A DNA stretch of 64,000 nucleotides from Sclerodactyla briareus (GCA_026419785.1 JAODTK010004555.1:62001-126000); one strand, 5' to 3'; shown: positions 47,040 to 57,974, numbered from the stretch's first letter. Notes: generated by a model not told the origin, from the letters alone. Program-made: numbers and translations.

Positions 47040-49760
47040 CTTGTTTCGGCTCGTTAGCAAGATTACGGATGAACCGTAGGGGCTATGGTGACTTGGTTTG
47101 GTACATAGATGCGGGATAGACGTTAGATAACGATTCGATTTTCAACGTAAAATAGGTCATCAAAGGTCAATTTTCGGGGTCAAAACTGGTTTTTTGGCCT
47201 AAACTGGGAACCAATGTCTGCCGAGGTTGGAGGTGCACCACTCTGTGATTCCCTCTTTACCTCCATCTGTTGACGTTTGGACCTCAATGTTGCCCTTTGC
47301 CATGTTTTTGGCCGAATCACATTTTCGTGGCCATTTTCGGATCTCAAGGTAACCTTCCGATCGAAATGAACCATAAGTTACCCCATGTGACCTTTGTGTG
47401 TGAGATATCAAGGTCAAAGTTTTTCCTCATATTCGAAATTAACGTGCAGTTAGGATGTTCGTAGTATTTGTCATGGTGATTTTTAGAATTAGCAGGTCAA
47501 ACTACCCCTTAAAATGAAGGTCAAAAGGTCACAGGTAAAGTTGATGAATGTCTATTTTTCGAGTTAAGGGCAAAGAAAATTACAACTAGTCATTTTGTCA
47601 AATTATGGATATGTGTCAGAGCTCTGTGTGCTGATATACTAAACAACTCCCGCTTCAATTGGCAACTCGGTTCTCAGGTTACGAGGGGTCAAAAGGTTGG
47701 TTTTGCTACCTTTTTGGCAATAGCATCGGCAGCCAGTATCCTTGGATACAGAATGCTTGTAGGACTGCGGGCATCTCATCGAGAGAACATTTTTCATTAA
47801 AAACTGACATGTCATCAAAGGTCATCAGGTCACATGGACCCAAAAAAAACTAATATTTTTGGAGACAATTAAACGACATCTGCTTGGCATTGTTGACAAT
47901 TTCAGGACAGGGGGTACGTCATGGTGGAGAACATTTTACCATAAAAAACATCATTGCATCAAAGGTCATTCAAGGTCACTGATGGGGAGAATAACATGCC
48001 AAATAGTATGTGTTCCTGAAAAAACTTCCAGTGACCTTTCCTGATGTGGTTATATTTCAGGAATGGGGTTTGTGTAACCCATGTAGGGTTACATTTTTAG
48101 AAATGGTCCATGTCATCGAGGTCATTAAAGGGTCATTTGAGGTAAAAAACTGATTTTGGTACTTTTTCGGCAATAGCACTGGCGTGTTCATCAAACATGC
48201 AAAATGCTCCTAGGCTAGGAGTGGATGTATCACATGGAGGTTACAATTTTCAAAAAAACTGTCATGTCATGAAGGTCATTCAAGGTCACTAAGGGGTCAA
48301 AAAACTGTTTTCTGGCGATAATCGGGAAATTGAATAGCTGTGAAGGATGGAGGTTCACCATTGTCATATACTTGTTGACCTGCAGTGTGTGACTTTGACC
48401 TGAATTTGACTTGTCGGGTGGTCATGTGGGTAAAGGTTGAGTTTTGAATAAATGTGCTTATTTAAGGAGTTTACCGGCCCAAAAATAGAAAATGGTCATT
48501 TTTGGATATTGATAGACCTTTGTGTGCTTTATTGGGGGAGACCAACTCCCGCTTCGATGTCGGGACACTTACTTTTAGTTACAAGAGGTCAAGTTTGATT
48601 TCATAGCCTTTTTTCGCAATAACATTTTAGGCCATTTTCATTGGGAATGCAATATGCTTCTAGGAAGTGGAGGCATCACATGGAGAGTAACAATGTTTTA
48701 CATAAAACCGCCATGTATTGAGGTCATCACAGGTCACGTAGGGGGGAATTCAAAAACTGACTGATTTTAGTACTTCTTGGCAATAGCACTCTGGGCAGGT
48801 TCCTCAAATGGCAAAATGCTCCTAGGAAGTGGATGTTAATCACAGTGGGAGTTACAATTTTCATAAAAACTGCCATGTCATTAACAGTCATATCAAGGTC
48901 ACTTCAGGTGGTCAAAACTGTTTTCTGGCCATAATCAGAAAAATGAATATCTGTGGCTGGAAGGTTTCACTATTGTGAATAATTGTTGACCTGCATTGGT
49001 GTGTGACCTCTGACACCCCAATGTGACCTCTGTCGGGTGGTCATGTGGTAAAGGTTGATCTTGAATAAATGTGCTTATTTTATTTAAGGAGTTACGGGCC
49101 CCCCCCAAAAAAAAATATAACTGGTTGTTTTGATATGTGATAGACCTGTGTGCTTATGGAGGAAACCACCTACCGCTTCGATCGGACGATACTTGGAGTT
49201 AACAAGGGTCAAAGTTTAATTTAATAGCTCTTTCGCAATAACATTAGGCGTGTTATGGGGAATGCATAACTGCCTCAGAGTGGAGCAGCACGATGTAAGT
49301 AAACAATTCTTAAGAAAACGCCATTGCATTGAAGGTCATTCAACGTCACGTAGGGGTCCAAACTGATTTTACATACTTTTTTGGGGCAAAAGCAAACTGG
49401 GCGTGTTATCAAATGCAAAATGCTCTTAGGAGTGATGTATCACTGAGAGTTACAATTTGTCATTAAAACTTCCATGCATTGAGGTCTTCAGGTCACTTAG
49501 GGTCAAAAAACTGTTTTCCTGGCCGTACTCGGAGAATTGAATATCTGTAAGGCTGGAGGTTCCCATTGTGATATAATTGTTGACCTGCATGTGTGGTGAC
49601 CGCTGACCTCAATTTGACTCTGTCGGTGGTCAGTGGTTAAAGGTTGACTCTTGAATAAATGGGATTATTTAAGGAGTTAATGGGCAAAAAAAATAGAAAC
49701 TGTTATTGGCAAATGGGGATATATAAGTTGGCGGTCTACCGCCAGGCGGTGTCCAGTTAA
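47040..49760 (+). repeat. ~590-bp tandem repeat, block 2, rich in AGGTCA
   Basis: Same unit as 27346-29745. GTCGGGTGGTCATGTGG words start at 48413, 49032 and 49622 (619 and 590 apart). The block opens with a GTTAGCAAGATTACGGATGA / ACCGTAGGGGCTATGGTGAC start that recurs at 49800. AGGTCATTCAAGGTCA (4-base spacer) occurs at 47963-47978 and 48273-48288. The 5' part (47150-48050) pairs with the diverged end of block 1 (29250-29720), so the order of parts differs between the two blocks. Confidence 0.85.
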
Positions 49761-49789
49761 GTAAGGTAATTAGCTGATTTTAGGTAAAT

Positions 49790-50500
49790 CTATTGTTGCA
49801 GGCTCGTCGCCACGATTACAGACGAACCGTAGGTGTTATGGTGACTTGGTTTGGCACATAGATGCGGGATCTAAGTAGATGTACTGATTAGATTTTTCAA
49901 CACATTTCAAAAAACAAGCGTCAAATATGGTAATTGAGCGTCTAATGCATAATTTATGCAAAATTCACAATTCGTCGGATTTTTTTCATAGTTCCATCAC
50001 CCACTCATTTCTGTGAATAGAGCACTCTTGGGATTATTCACTATTAAAATTGTATTATTCCATAGGGTGGAGGACCTGAGGTCATTCGTGGTGTCCTATT
50101 TTGCCAATGTTGTTTTCCCAAAGTTCAAGTTGGTTTGATTTTCCTGAAGCTTGATTGGTATGGTCTACCAGTTAATGTTAACAAAATTTAACATAACATT
50201 GACTCGGGTCATTAGGGGTTAAATGCATTGTGTATAAATGTTTCACATTCATGCAAATGTTCAATTTGTGTGCATTCCCCCATGTTTAGTAAGTGTGGTC
50301 CTGATATATGTGAAATTAGCAAATGCGTCAATAGGAAGTTGAATATGTTCTAATTTGCATAATTTAGGCGATCTTCGTCATCATTTCCACCAAACTTATA
50401 CTTCTTCACTCTCCTTGACATTGTCCATAATCATTCCTTACGAATTTTGAATTGATCACTGATTAGTAGGGTTTTAAATGCTATAACCATAATTTAAAGC
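49790..50500 (+). repeat. Module start and AT-rich repeat debris
   Basis: GATTACAGACGAACCGTAGG, TTATGGTGACTTGGTTTGGC and ACATAGATGCGGGATCTAAG repeat the start of the 47040 block. Behind it are TAATTTATGCAAAATTC and TTTGCATAATTTAGGCGATC words. No gene. Confidence 0.6.
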
Positions 50501-50514
50501 AACACATTAAACAC

Positions 50515-50620
50515 CTTGTAATTGTTTGCAACTTTGCATGGTGACTATTATATGGAAACAACTGATCGCGCAACCAGGCGAACCACTGGGGGCGATCGCC
50601 TTGTCATGATAATAGAACTG
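50515..50620. repeat. Dispersed fragment CTGATCGCGCAACCAGGCGA, copy B
   Basis: Near copy of 30450-30530, including ACCACTGGGGGCGATCGCCTT. Confidence 0.55.
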
Positions 50621-51256
50621 AGTCCAGTCTCGGGCCACATTTATAGTGCCAACTGCTGTCTGTGTTGCGCAAGTTGGTACTTACTACTCCCCTACCTGGT
50701 TGTTAGATGAAACTAGTCTGTTTTCTTTCTTTCTAATACGAATTTTAGGCAAAATTTACATCGATTTAGGGCTATTCTAACCTTGTCCCATAAATGTAAC
50801 TCATCTGATGAAAAACGGTGTTCATTGTGATATTGAAGTGAAATTTCCAACCTTCCAATAGGATAAGTCACTGATCAATGTGACCTTGAAACCAAATACT
50901 GACCATATCTCAGGTTATTTTAACGCGCACGGACCTGCCGATTCGGCCGGCTCCAGTGTTTCGGATTTCAAGCCAACCGTGATTGTAATGATACCCCGCG
51001 GTGCTTATCTAGGACTGATACGCTAGATTCTCTATCACCTTAATTTGGTTCCTGAATCCGTAGAAAGCACATTAAATTAAATCGAATTACCTGCCATGGT
51101 GCATGAAATAAAACCTTCATATCGGCACTGCAACTGAATACACTCCTAGTGGGAAGCTAAGATCCACCGAGACGAAAACAACTTGAAAGATCTGAGTGTG
51201 CAGGACTGCTACGCGGTATCCACTTTCCTCACGTTTGCTACATTCCTTTTTCTCAG
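50621..51256. other. Upstream/intronic DNA of the SRCR gene, with one weak exon candidate
   Basis: Between a CAG ending at 50913 and a GT at 51001 lie 87 bases, GC-richer than the flanks, open in phase 1-1 (YFNAHGPADSAGSSVSDFK and on). Neither splice site is strong and the peptide matches nothing. The last 20 bases before 51257 are a T-rich run ending TTTTTCTCAG, the acceptor of the first SRCR exon. Confidence 0.3.
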
Positions 51257-51611
51257 ATGAGTCCGCCAATGAAGGTGCTGTTCGCCTTATTGAGACTAGC
51301 GTCGACGAGCCGCCGCGTGTAGAGTTGTATCTGGACGGGGTCTGGGGAGCGTATGTGCTGGTGCACTGTTCTGGCAAGGAGACCCATTGTTCGGAGACGT
51401 GGACCGTTGAGAAGGCCGGGTGTTCTGTCGAGAGATGGGCCACCCCAAGGCCTCCATGATCGCCGTTATCGATGATGGAGAGGAGAACCCAGCCCTTGAC
51501 CTCACGTGTCCGGTCGACGCGGAATCTCTAGAGAGTTGTAGCCATCGTTACCTCACAGCGGATGTACCATGTAACTCAGGAGCTCTTCCTGTAATGCTTG
51601 TGAAAACCCTG
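51257..51611 (+). CDS. SRCR-domain exon 1 of a scavenger-receptor-like gene
   Basis: The exon follows the acceptor TTTTTCTCAG and enters in phase 1 (x-AT GAG), the usual phase for SRCR exons. Frame one gives EGAVRLIETSVDEPPRVELY, LDGVWG and a Cys pair in VHCSGKETHCS; this is the SRCR start (VRLv.G....GRVE.y..G.WG). Near 51415 the frame shifts by one base, and the next frame gives VFCREMGHPKASM (SRCR core VVCRqLGf), then DLTCP, SLESCSHR and a VPC. Four of the six usual cysteines are visible in the second half plus one or two in the first. A donor GTACGT lies at 51612. SRCR domains are extracellular, binding microbial or host ligands; sea urchins have hundreds. The one-base shift could be a sequencing error or a pseudogene. 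I am sure of the domain, not of gene status. Confidence 0.8.
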
Positions 51612-52003
51612 GTACGTTGTCTGAACCTAAGCATATATTTCAATTTTATGTAAGTGTACATCCATCTACTATTAGACATAAGACTCCCCAGGTCCAAGGA
51701 TTGTCGCAAGATTTCATAGATATGGCTGTAGTTAAATTACCTATTCCTAATTCCTTCCAGTGGCGTGGCGGCCGGGAGACTGCATCTAACAATTTCAGAG
51801 CTTTTCGCTGGACAATTCCCAGTTCCCTAATGTTACAGCTTTGCTGTATCCCAAAGCGAAGGTGGGGCCTAATGAGACGGGGTTATGATTATTATAAAAA
51901 AAATATTGACAAAATACCCTGGCATGACACAATAATGACTCTAATAAACCAGAGAGTCTTGTAGCTGCTGATGAGTATAGTGTGACACTCAACTCCGTTA
52001 CAG
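51612..52003 (+). other. Intron between the SRCR exons
   Basis: About 390 bases from GTACGT to a CAG at 52001-52003. AT-rich; the ORF 51617-51964 in it has no domain. Confidence 0.6.
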
Positions 52004-52318
52004 ATACTTTCTCCCTCCGGCAAAAAAAAAACTAACGGTTCTTCTAAGGATGAGGGGAGGCTGGAAATTTTTGACGGCGGCTATTGGCGGATCGTCCCTC
52101 CATTCATCAACAGCGCTACTCCAACACTTATATGCGAGGAACTTACTGGGAACGGAGGGACACATCCAATTGGCTGACGGAGCTTTTGGCAGCGGCCTCG
52201 TCATGCCGAAACATACATATTCATGCCAGAAACGCGGACAGCCTCAGTAGCTGTAATGTAGTCCTGATCAATGAGGACCTCATGAATAGCGGACCAGTCA
52301 GCTTATATTGCTATCAAG
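52004..52318 (+). CDS. SRCR-domain exon 2 (diverged, with frame changes)
   Basis: Enters in phase 1 (x-AT ACT TTC) and leaves in phase 1 at GTAGGA (52319), as SRCR exons do. Read in order over three frames: GSSKDEGRLEIFDGGYWRIV (SRCR GRVEIf..G.WrtV), then ATPTLICEEL (the VVCR.L site), GSGLVMPKHTYSC (GSGPIWLDDV.C site), NADSLSSC (the ESL..C site) and PVSLYCYQ (the final V.L.C). The changes of frame lie at a run of 10 A (52022), near 52173 and near 52235. Order, cysteines and exon phases all fit, so this is a second, diverged SRCR domain of the same gene. Three frame changes in 315 bases mean either a pseudogene or poor consensus; the A-run favours error for at least one. Confidence 0.65.
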
Positions 52319-52858
52319 GTAGGAGCGTAGAACTAAATTTTACCTGCATGCCAGGAGAATGCTATGATAAATTTCTGATCTGTACATTCGTTTATATTAT
52401 TTATTCTAACATCAAATTTCTTTTTCAAGTAACGCATGCGGCCTCCAAGCTATGGCAAACGCCCATTAGTGTCATGTTCCTCATAGTGTTATTATGGCGG
52501 AGCAAATGCAATTTCGCGGTTTTGTAAATAATTATTCCTTTGTTGGTAGGCCTACATTAGAACACACCTTGATAACTTGTGTGGCATTATACACATGTAC
52601 TCAGCTAGTCTTGCGAATCAAGTGTTCTTATGAACGCCCGTGCTCATCGTGTTAACATCGTGCAGTACGCGCGCCCTCCGTCGGAATGATAAGGTACCTT
52701 CTATTCTTTGAAGTAGGCAAATAGGCTAAACGACACGTCAATGTTATAATGACCGTGGTCAAGTTGGGATACACCTTAGAGACCTTAGTGGTCGGACCAC
52801 TAAGTCATGGGCATCTGGCGAATGATTTCCGATCACTTTTTTGTGTTCTATCCAGGGC
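52319..52858 (+). other. Probable intron downstream of SRCR exon 2
   Basis: No domain. Ends in TTTTTTGTGTTCTATCCAG, a good acceptor. Confidence 0.35.
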
Positions 52859-53055
52859 CGTCCAGGAGGACACGGTGAATCCACAGCTAATCTGCTGGTG
52901 TCCTTCGCATGTTTCCCGACGATAGAGTCCTGTAGCAATGGCCATCCCGATGGCATACCACAAGAACGAGTCACCTATCACAGGATGGAGTCGTTCAAGT
53001 TTCAAAATCAAGAGAAAGATGGAGAGAAATCATCCAGCAATGAATGGGCACAGTG
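52859..53055 (+). CDS. Candidate 3' exon next to the SRCR exons
   Basis: After the acceptor TTCTATCCAG at 52858, phase 0 is open for 65 codons (GRPGGHGESTANLLVSFACF, then IESCSNGHPDGIPQE, and a polar Glu/Lys/Ser end) and stops with TGA at 53056. It could be the last exon of the SRCR gene, but exon 2 leaves in phase 1 and the phase-1 reading here stops after eight codons, so the join does not work as the sequence stands. No SRCR motif. Composition is richer in GC than its flanks. Confidence 0.25.
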
Positions 53056-54935
53056 ACGACAGCGTACGAATTAGAAGTGGGGAAAATGAGAACTGACAGC
53101 TTCAAGGATGCTGTCTTCGAAACTTAGGTCGTGATTGGGGTAACTCCCCGGTAGTGAAATTGACAATTGTTTCTACCAGAGCATGCATAACATACGGTGA
53201 CAAGGTAAAGATCGGAGCCGCGGATGCGCACAGCTTCCGAAGGTATGCTCTGATTGGATGGTGGTATTGTATCCTAATACTATGCTTTGGCGTGAAGCTG
53301 GCATAAAGCGCTGTAATTGGTTTATCACATACACTTCTCAATGCTGACTGGCTTTGGTTGCGGAGTTACCTCGCCATGTAGTAGCTCTATCCACAGAGAA
53401 ACCTCACATCTCTGGGTAAAAATGGTTCCCGAATTATTGGGAGAATTTGTGTGGATTCGTTGATTGAAATGATTGTGTTGATTGAATTCACAAACTGGAT
53501 ACGGGAAAAAAATGTTTGGATCATACCCATACTGTAGGAACATCAATTGAGGACAACTGTAATTTGACGTTAGGGAGACATGACTTGATCGGTAAATCCG
53601 ATGGGTACCATCCAAGCTCGCTGGAAGGCTATATTTCAAAAGTCGTTCATAAAACTGTTTTTAGCAACATGAATTAGCGTCGTAGTCAGGGGAAGCCAAG
53701 ATCGAGACCATCATATTCTGAAGACGAGATGAGTCTCTTTAGTAACTGGTCCCGAAGCCAAAACCGACACTGTCACTGTCGTTCCGAACCCATGTAATCC
53801 GTCTCAACCGCAAAACGGACATGAATCTATTTCATTCAGGGATCTCGACTTGACCAGAGCTATAAGTGTATATTGATGCCTCACAGTGAAGGATTAACTA
53901 GGAGGCCTCCTTGGATGACAAGTATCGAGGCCTCCAGGTTTTTAATGTTGAAATGAATTATAAATCCCCTATGGATTACCAGGTCAGGCGCTGAAAATGT
54001 AACGCAGTAATGTAGCAGTATTAGGACTGGACTAGTTTCTACCGTTTGTTTAACTCATTTAAGTTCTTGCCATCCCACTTAGGTTTTATTTGTTCACGAC
54101 TCGTCATGGGGAGTGACATTGGAGGTATGGATTGCATAACTAGTAACCCGTTTTAGCTTACTCAGATCTCGTCAAGATACCCTATTATAACCAAGAAGGT
54201 TCAATTTTCGTGGATGCATGTTCATTAAAATCTTGTGTTGCAGGCTCAAGATTCTGCCGCGGGATGAGGAAGGGGAGATGCGACTCAAGCGGGGGTTACA
54301 ATTCCGTTAGGAATATTGCCCCGACAGCCCATCACCTATGTGAATTCGTAAATGTATCACATACGCCCAGGCAGACAAATTAATCTTCTCGCTCAACCCT
54401 GCACCTATCACTGCATGAAGGAAGAGTCCTTGCAAGTAGTTGCAACAATTTCTTCCAATACATTGTGATTTTTTTTCAGCTTAGTCATCAAAATAACTAT
54501 TCAAAAAGACAATGAACGATAAACTCCTTGCAATATGTTGTAATTAAAAGTTTTTATTACATGCTGTAGTCATAAATATATCAATACAAATTGACAATTG
54601 TTTTCTAGCAATTTTTGGAGTAATTACGCACAAGTTGTGGCACATGGGAACCACATCCTGCGAGTCTAGCCATTCTATTTCAATCCTGAAATATTCTGAG
54701 CATGACTGCTTTACAGGCATTATTTACATACTGTCTAAATCAGTAAGCCGCGTTCAAGACATATCTTCCCGTATGTATTCTTGTGCCATTCGTTATTAAA
54801 AACTGCAAGTAGTTTACCCAGAATGATACCTCATTACACAACAGTTAATGACACATTATATACATTAATCGACAAGATATCTAGAATGACTCTCAACGTG
54901 TCTGTGACCAGTTATGCTCGACATGAATCTTCCAC
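53056..54935. other. Non-coding, nothing recognised
   Basis: No domain or repeat found. A CAG at 54243 after a T-rich run precedes GC-richer DNA to about 54330, too short to judge. Confidence 0.4.
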
Positions 54936-54939
54936 TCTT

Positions 54940-55045
54940 GCAGGTTCTGAGGAAGCGGTCAGATCCCAGGTTCACTGATGATCCTCTTGGACGGGGAATG
55001 TGAAATGGTGGTTCTCGGAGCAGGTTTGGATTGACTACACCCCTG
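54940..55045. repeat. Dispersed repeat GGTTCACTGATGATCC, copy B
   Basis: Near copy of 46360-46485, with AGCGGTCAGATCCCAGGTTC and GACTACACCCCTGCCTCGAT. Confidence 0.65.
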
Positions 55046-55430
55046 CCTCGATAACATCTGAGTACTAGTCAAAAAGAGAAGCCTAATGTGGCTAATGCTT
55101 ATGCACAATTAACACGGTCAGGGTTCATTGATGAGCCCTGATTGGTTTCCGGAACCTGTCGAATTCAAATTGAACATCTTTAGATACGCATCTCTCCTCT
55201 TTATTATTCACCCATGATAGACAGGGTACAGTATGGGCCTATACTGTTTCTCCCCTACCGTGTTTGAGGGACTCCTTGCAGAAAACTAAATTGCTCTGCT
55301 GCTATGTTGAGCAGAATGTTGTAATTCCCAAACTCGGCGGAGAACAGTTGTTCACAAAAAACAACATCAAAAATAACCACACATAGAACGTTTACTAATA
55401 GGTTTGAGTCTCAACTGCATCTAACCGTGA
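55046..55430. other. Non-coding, nothing recognised
   Basis: A weak third GGTTCATTGATGAGCCCTG at 55131 may be more of the preceding repeat. Confidence 0.4.
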
Positions 55431-55432
55431 CC

Positions 55433-55592
55433 GTACAATTCCAACCCGGACACTTTCCACCCCGACAATTCCCCTTCAACGGAATGTTTTTTATGGTCAG
55501 AGTTAGGGTTAGGTCTGAAGTTAGGGTCACGTTTTGGTGGGAATTGTCCCGGTGGGAATTGTCCGGGTGGGAGTTGTTCGGGAACCCATCTA
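55433..55592. repeat. Minisatellite with inverted arms around telomere-like DNA
   Basis: Right arm (55535-55585): three 16-base units of GGTGGGAATTGTCCGG type. Left arm (55437-55477): the complementary CCAACCCGGACA, CCACCCCGACAATTCCCC. Between them AGAGTTAGGGTTAGGTC and AAGTTAGGGTC (55499-55528) contain TTAGGG words. Confidence 0.75.
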
Positions 55593-56840
55593 CCAAATAT
55601 TTTCACTCGAACCTACAACATTTTCTTCTGTCCTATGTTTGTGTAATGTTTAAAGGCGGAATGATGATGAGTGTAAAACAATCGCTCAAGCTACCTGCCC
55701 TAAAATAGAAGGTGATGAAAATGGGAGGCACTGAGTAACACACAGGTCTCAATGCCATCCAAGCATATTATTTATACATACATTTGCATCTTTGCAAATG
55801 AAGAGATCAATGTGGACATCTAGGAACTACCGGTAATACCAATTACAGTTTACTAATTGGAATATTACCCAATCCTCATGTCAATAGCACAGCATTGCCT
55901 TTTCAAAAAATAAAATGTAGATATTTTCCATAGTGTTTTAATCTTGCTCCTAAAGCTGATATTCATGTGGATATGAATGATAGTACTCTATATTCCTTAC
56001 ATTATGGCAACCAAGCCACCAGACTGTAATATAGTGGATCTATAAGCCAATATCAAAGGCACAGTCAGCTATTGCAAAATTTGACTCATGAAGTCACAGG
56101 GGAAACTCCTGATCAACTGCAATACAAAGCCAATGTGAGAAATCTTGACTGTAGATGGAATATGAATAAAAAGACCAAAACTGTTCACTATATAATGAAG
56201 AATAATCCTATTAATTATGTCCTTCTGTTATTAGGATGCAAAATGTAGCATTTACTGTGAAGCGTCTATGAGCGGTGTTGCATTGTTCTCCTTATGACTT
56301 CATAAACTCCTCAAAATTAAAACAACTCAACATGACACTATTCTAGAACCTCAGCTTTCCCTTTTTTCACCTGTGCTCGTTAGAAGGGAGTCTCTTGCAT
56401 GACTGTTGGCTTCCAAGTCTAGAGCACCAATGACTGGACTGAGTCGGTGTGTTGTCTCATTGAGTGACCTGTTTATACAAGCAGTGGTTAGGGGAAAAGA
56501 TTCACACTATCATAAAGATGTTACAAAACATCATGGCTGAAACTCTCGATCAAATGCAATTCATAACCTCCTGATTTATTCAAGTAGCTGTCACAAATAT
56601 TTGAGGTTGAAGGTGTATTTTGACTCCAGACCTCGTACCTGGAGACTGAAATTCTAACTTGCCATAAACTAACACCCGATCAATCAAGAACCACACAATC
56701 CATGGTGTTACAATGGTAACAATGGTTCTGCAAACTTGCAGCAGATGTTAATGACTGATTCTAAATATTCAAAAAATTGTGTCACATCAACACATGGGCT
56801 AAGAGTTGTCATGGCATGAGGAACCAAATCCTCTCCAATA
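55593..56840. other. Non-coding, nothing recognised
   Basis: Unique-looking AT-rich DNA without a domain-bearing ORF. Confidence 0.45.
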
Positions 56841-56847
56841 GTCCCCC

Positions 56848-57765
56848 GACTGCAGGGGATACAATGCGGGCTCTTTCTACCTCCACAGGCTGCAGGGGAC
56901 ACCATACAGGCTCCCCCTGCATCCTCAGGCTGCAAGGAATTCATGCAGGCTCCTTCTACCTCCACGGGCTGCAGGGGACACCATACAGGCTCCCTCTGCA
57001 TCCTCAGGCTGCAAGGAATCAATGCAGGTCCTTCTACCTCCATGGGCTGTAGGGGACACCATACAGGCTCCCCCTGCATCCTCAGGCTGCAGGGGAATCA
57101 AGCGAGGCTCCTTCTACCTCACGGGCGGCAGGCGGACACCATACAGGCTCCCCCTGCATCCCCAGGCGACATGGGAATTCAATGCAGGCTCCTTCTACCT
57201 CCACGGGCTGCGGGGGAACACCATACAGGCTCCCCCTGCATCCCCAGGCTGCAGGAATCAATGCAGGTCCTTCTACTCATGGCGTAAGGGATACACCATT
57301 ACAGGCTCCCCCTGCATTCCTTCAGGCTGCAGGGATTTATTCAATGCAGGCTCCTTTACCTCCACGGCTGCAGGGGACACCATACAGGCTCCCCCTGCAT
57401 ACCCAGGCTGCAGGGATTTCAATGCCGGCTCCTTCACACATGGGCTGCAGGGGACCACCATACAGGCTCCCCCCTGTTGCCTCAGGCTGCTGCGGGCATT
57501 CATGCAGGCTCCTTACCTCCACGGGATTGCAGGGACACCATACAGGCTCCCATGCATCCTAGGCGGCAGGAGAACAAATGCGGCTCTTTCTACCTCCACG
57601 GGCGCTGCAGGGGACACCATACGGCTCCCCCTGATCCTCAGGCTGCAGGGCATTTCCAACTAGAGGCTCACCTACCTTCAGGGATAAAAGTAAGCTCCTT
57701 CAATCTTCAGCGGCAGGGGGGATATAATGCGGCTTTCTCGCAATCTCCAAGCTGCAGTGATATAT
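56848..57765. repeat. 79-bp dimeric minisatellite (10-11 units)
   Basis: GGCTGCAGGGGACACCATAC marks unit starts at about 56888, 56967, 57045, 57124, 57206, 57281, 57366, 57443, 57523 and 57602; most steps are 77-82 bases. Each unit is two related halves: GGCTGCAGGGGACACCATAC-AGGCTCCCCCTGCATCCTCA and GGCTGCAAGGAATTCATGCA-GGCTCCTTCTACCTCCACG. Units from about 57660 are decayed. Because 79 is not a multiple of three, the same peptide text appears in all frames; long ORFs here (up to 213 codons) are artefacts. Confidence 0.9.
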
Positions 57766-57974
57766 GGCCTATACTGCTAAAGTCAACAGAAAGCATCACT
57801 CATGATGTGAGACAAAGCCCGATATCTTCTAAACATCAGTCCATGTGATCCATCTTCGGCTGTGTAGTAAGCGGATTCGCCTCTCTAGACTTTGGGGCTT
57901 GGGAATCGACATGAGAATAAATTGGAATGATAAACATATTGCATAGATGTCCAGCCAGAAGCACTTTTAGGCCA
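57766..57974. other. Spacer between minisatellite and LINE
   Basis: No feature seen. Confidence 0.4.

Noticed and set aside
57022-57663. 213-codon ORF rich in Gly, Arg and Pro
   Set aside because: It lies inside the 79-bp minisatellite; similar text appears in all frames because the unit is not a multiple of three.
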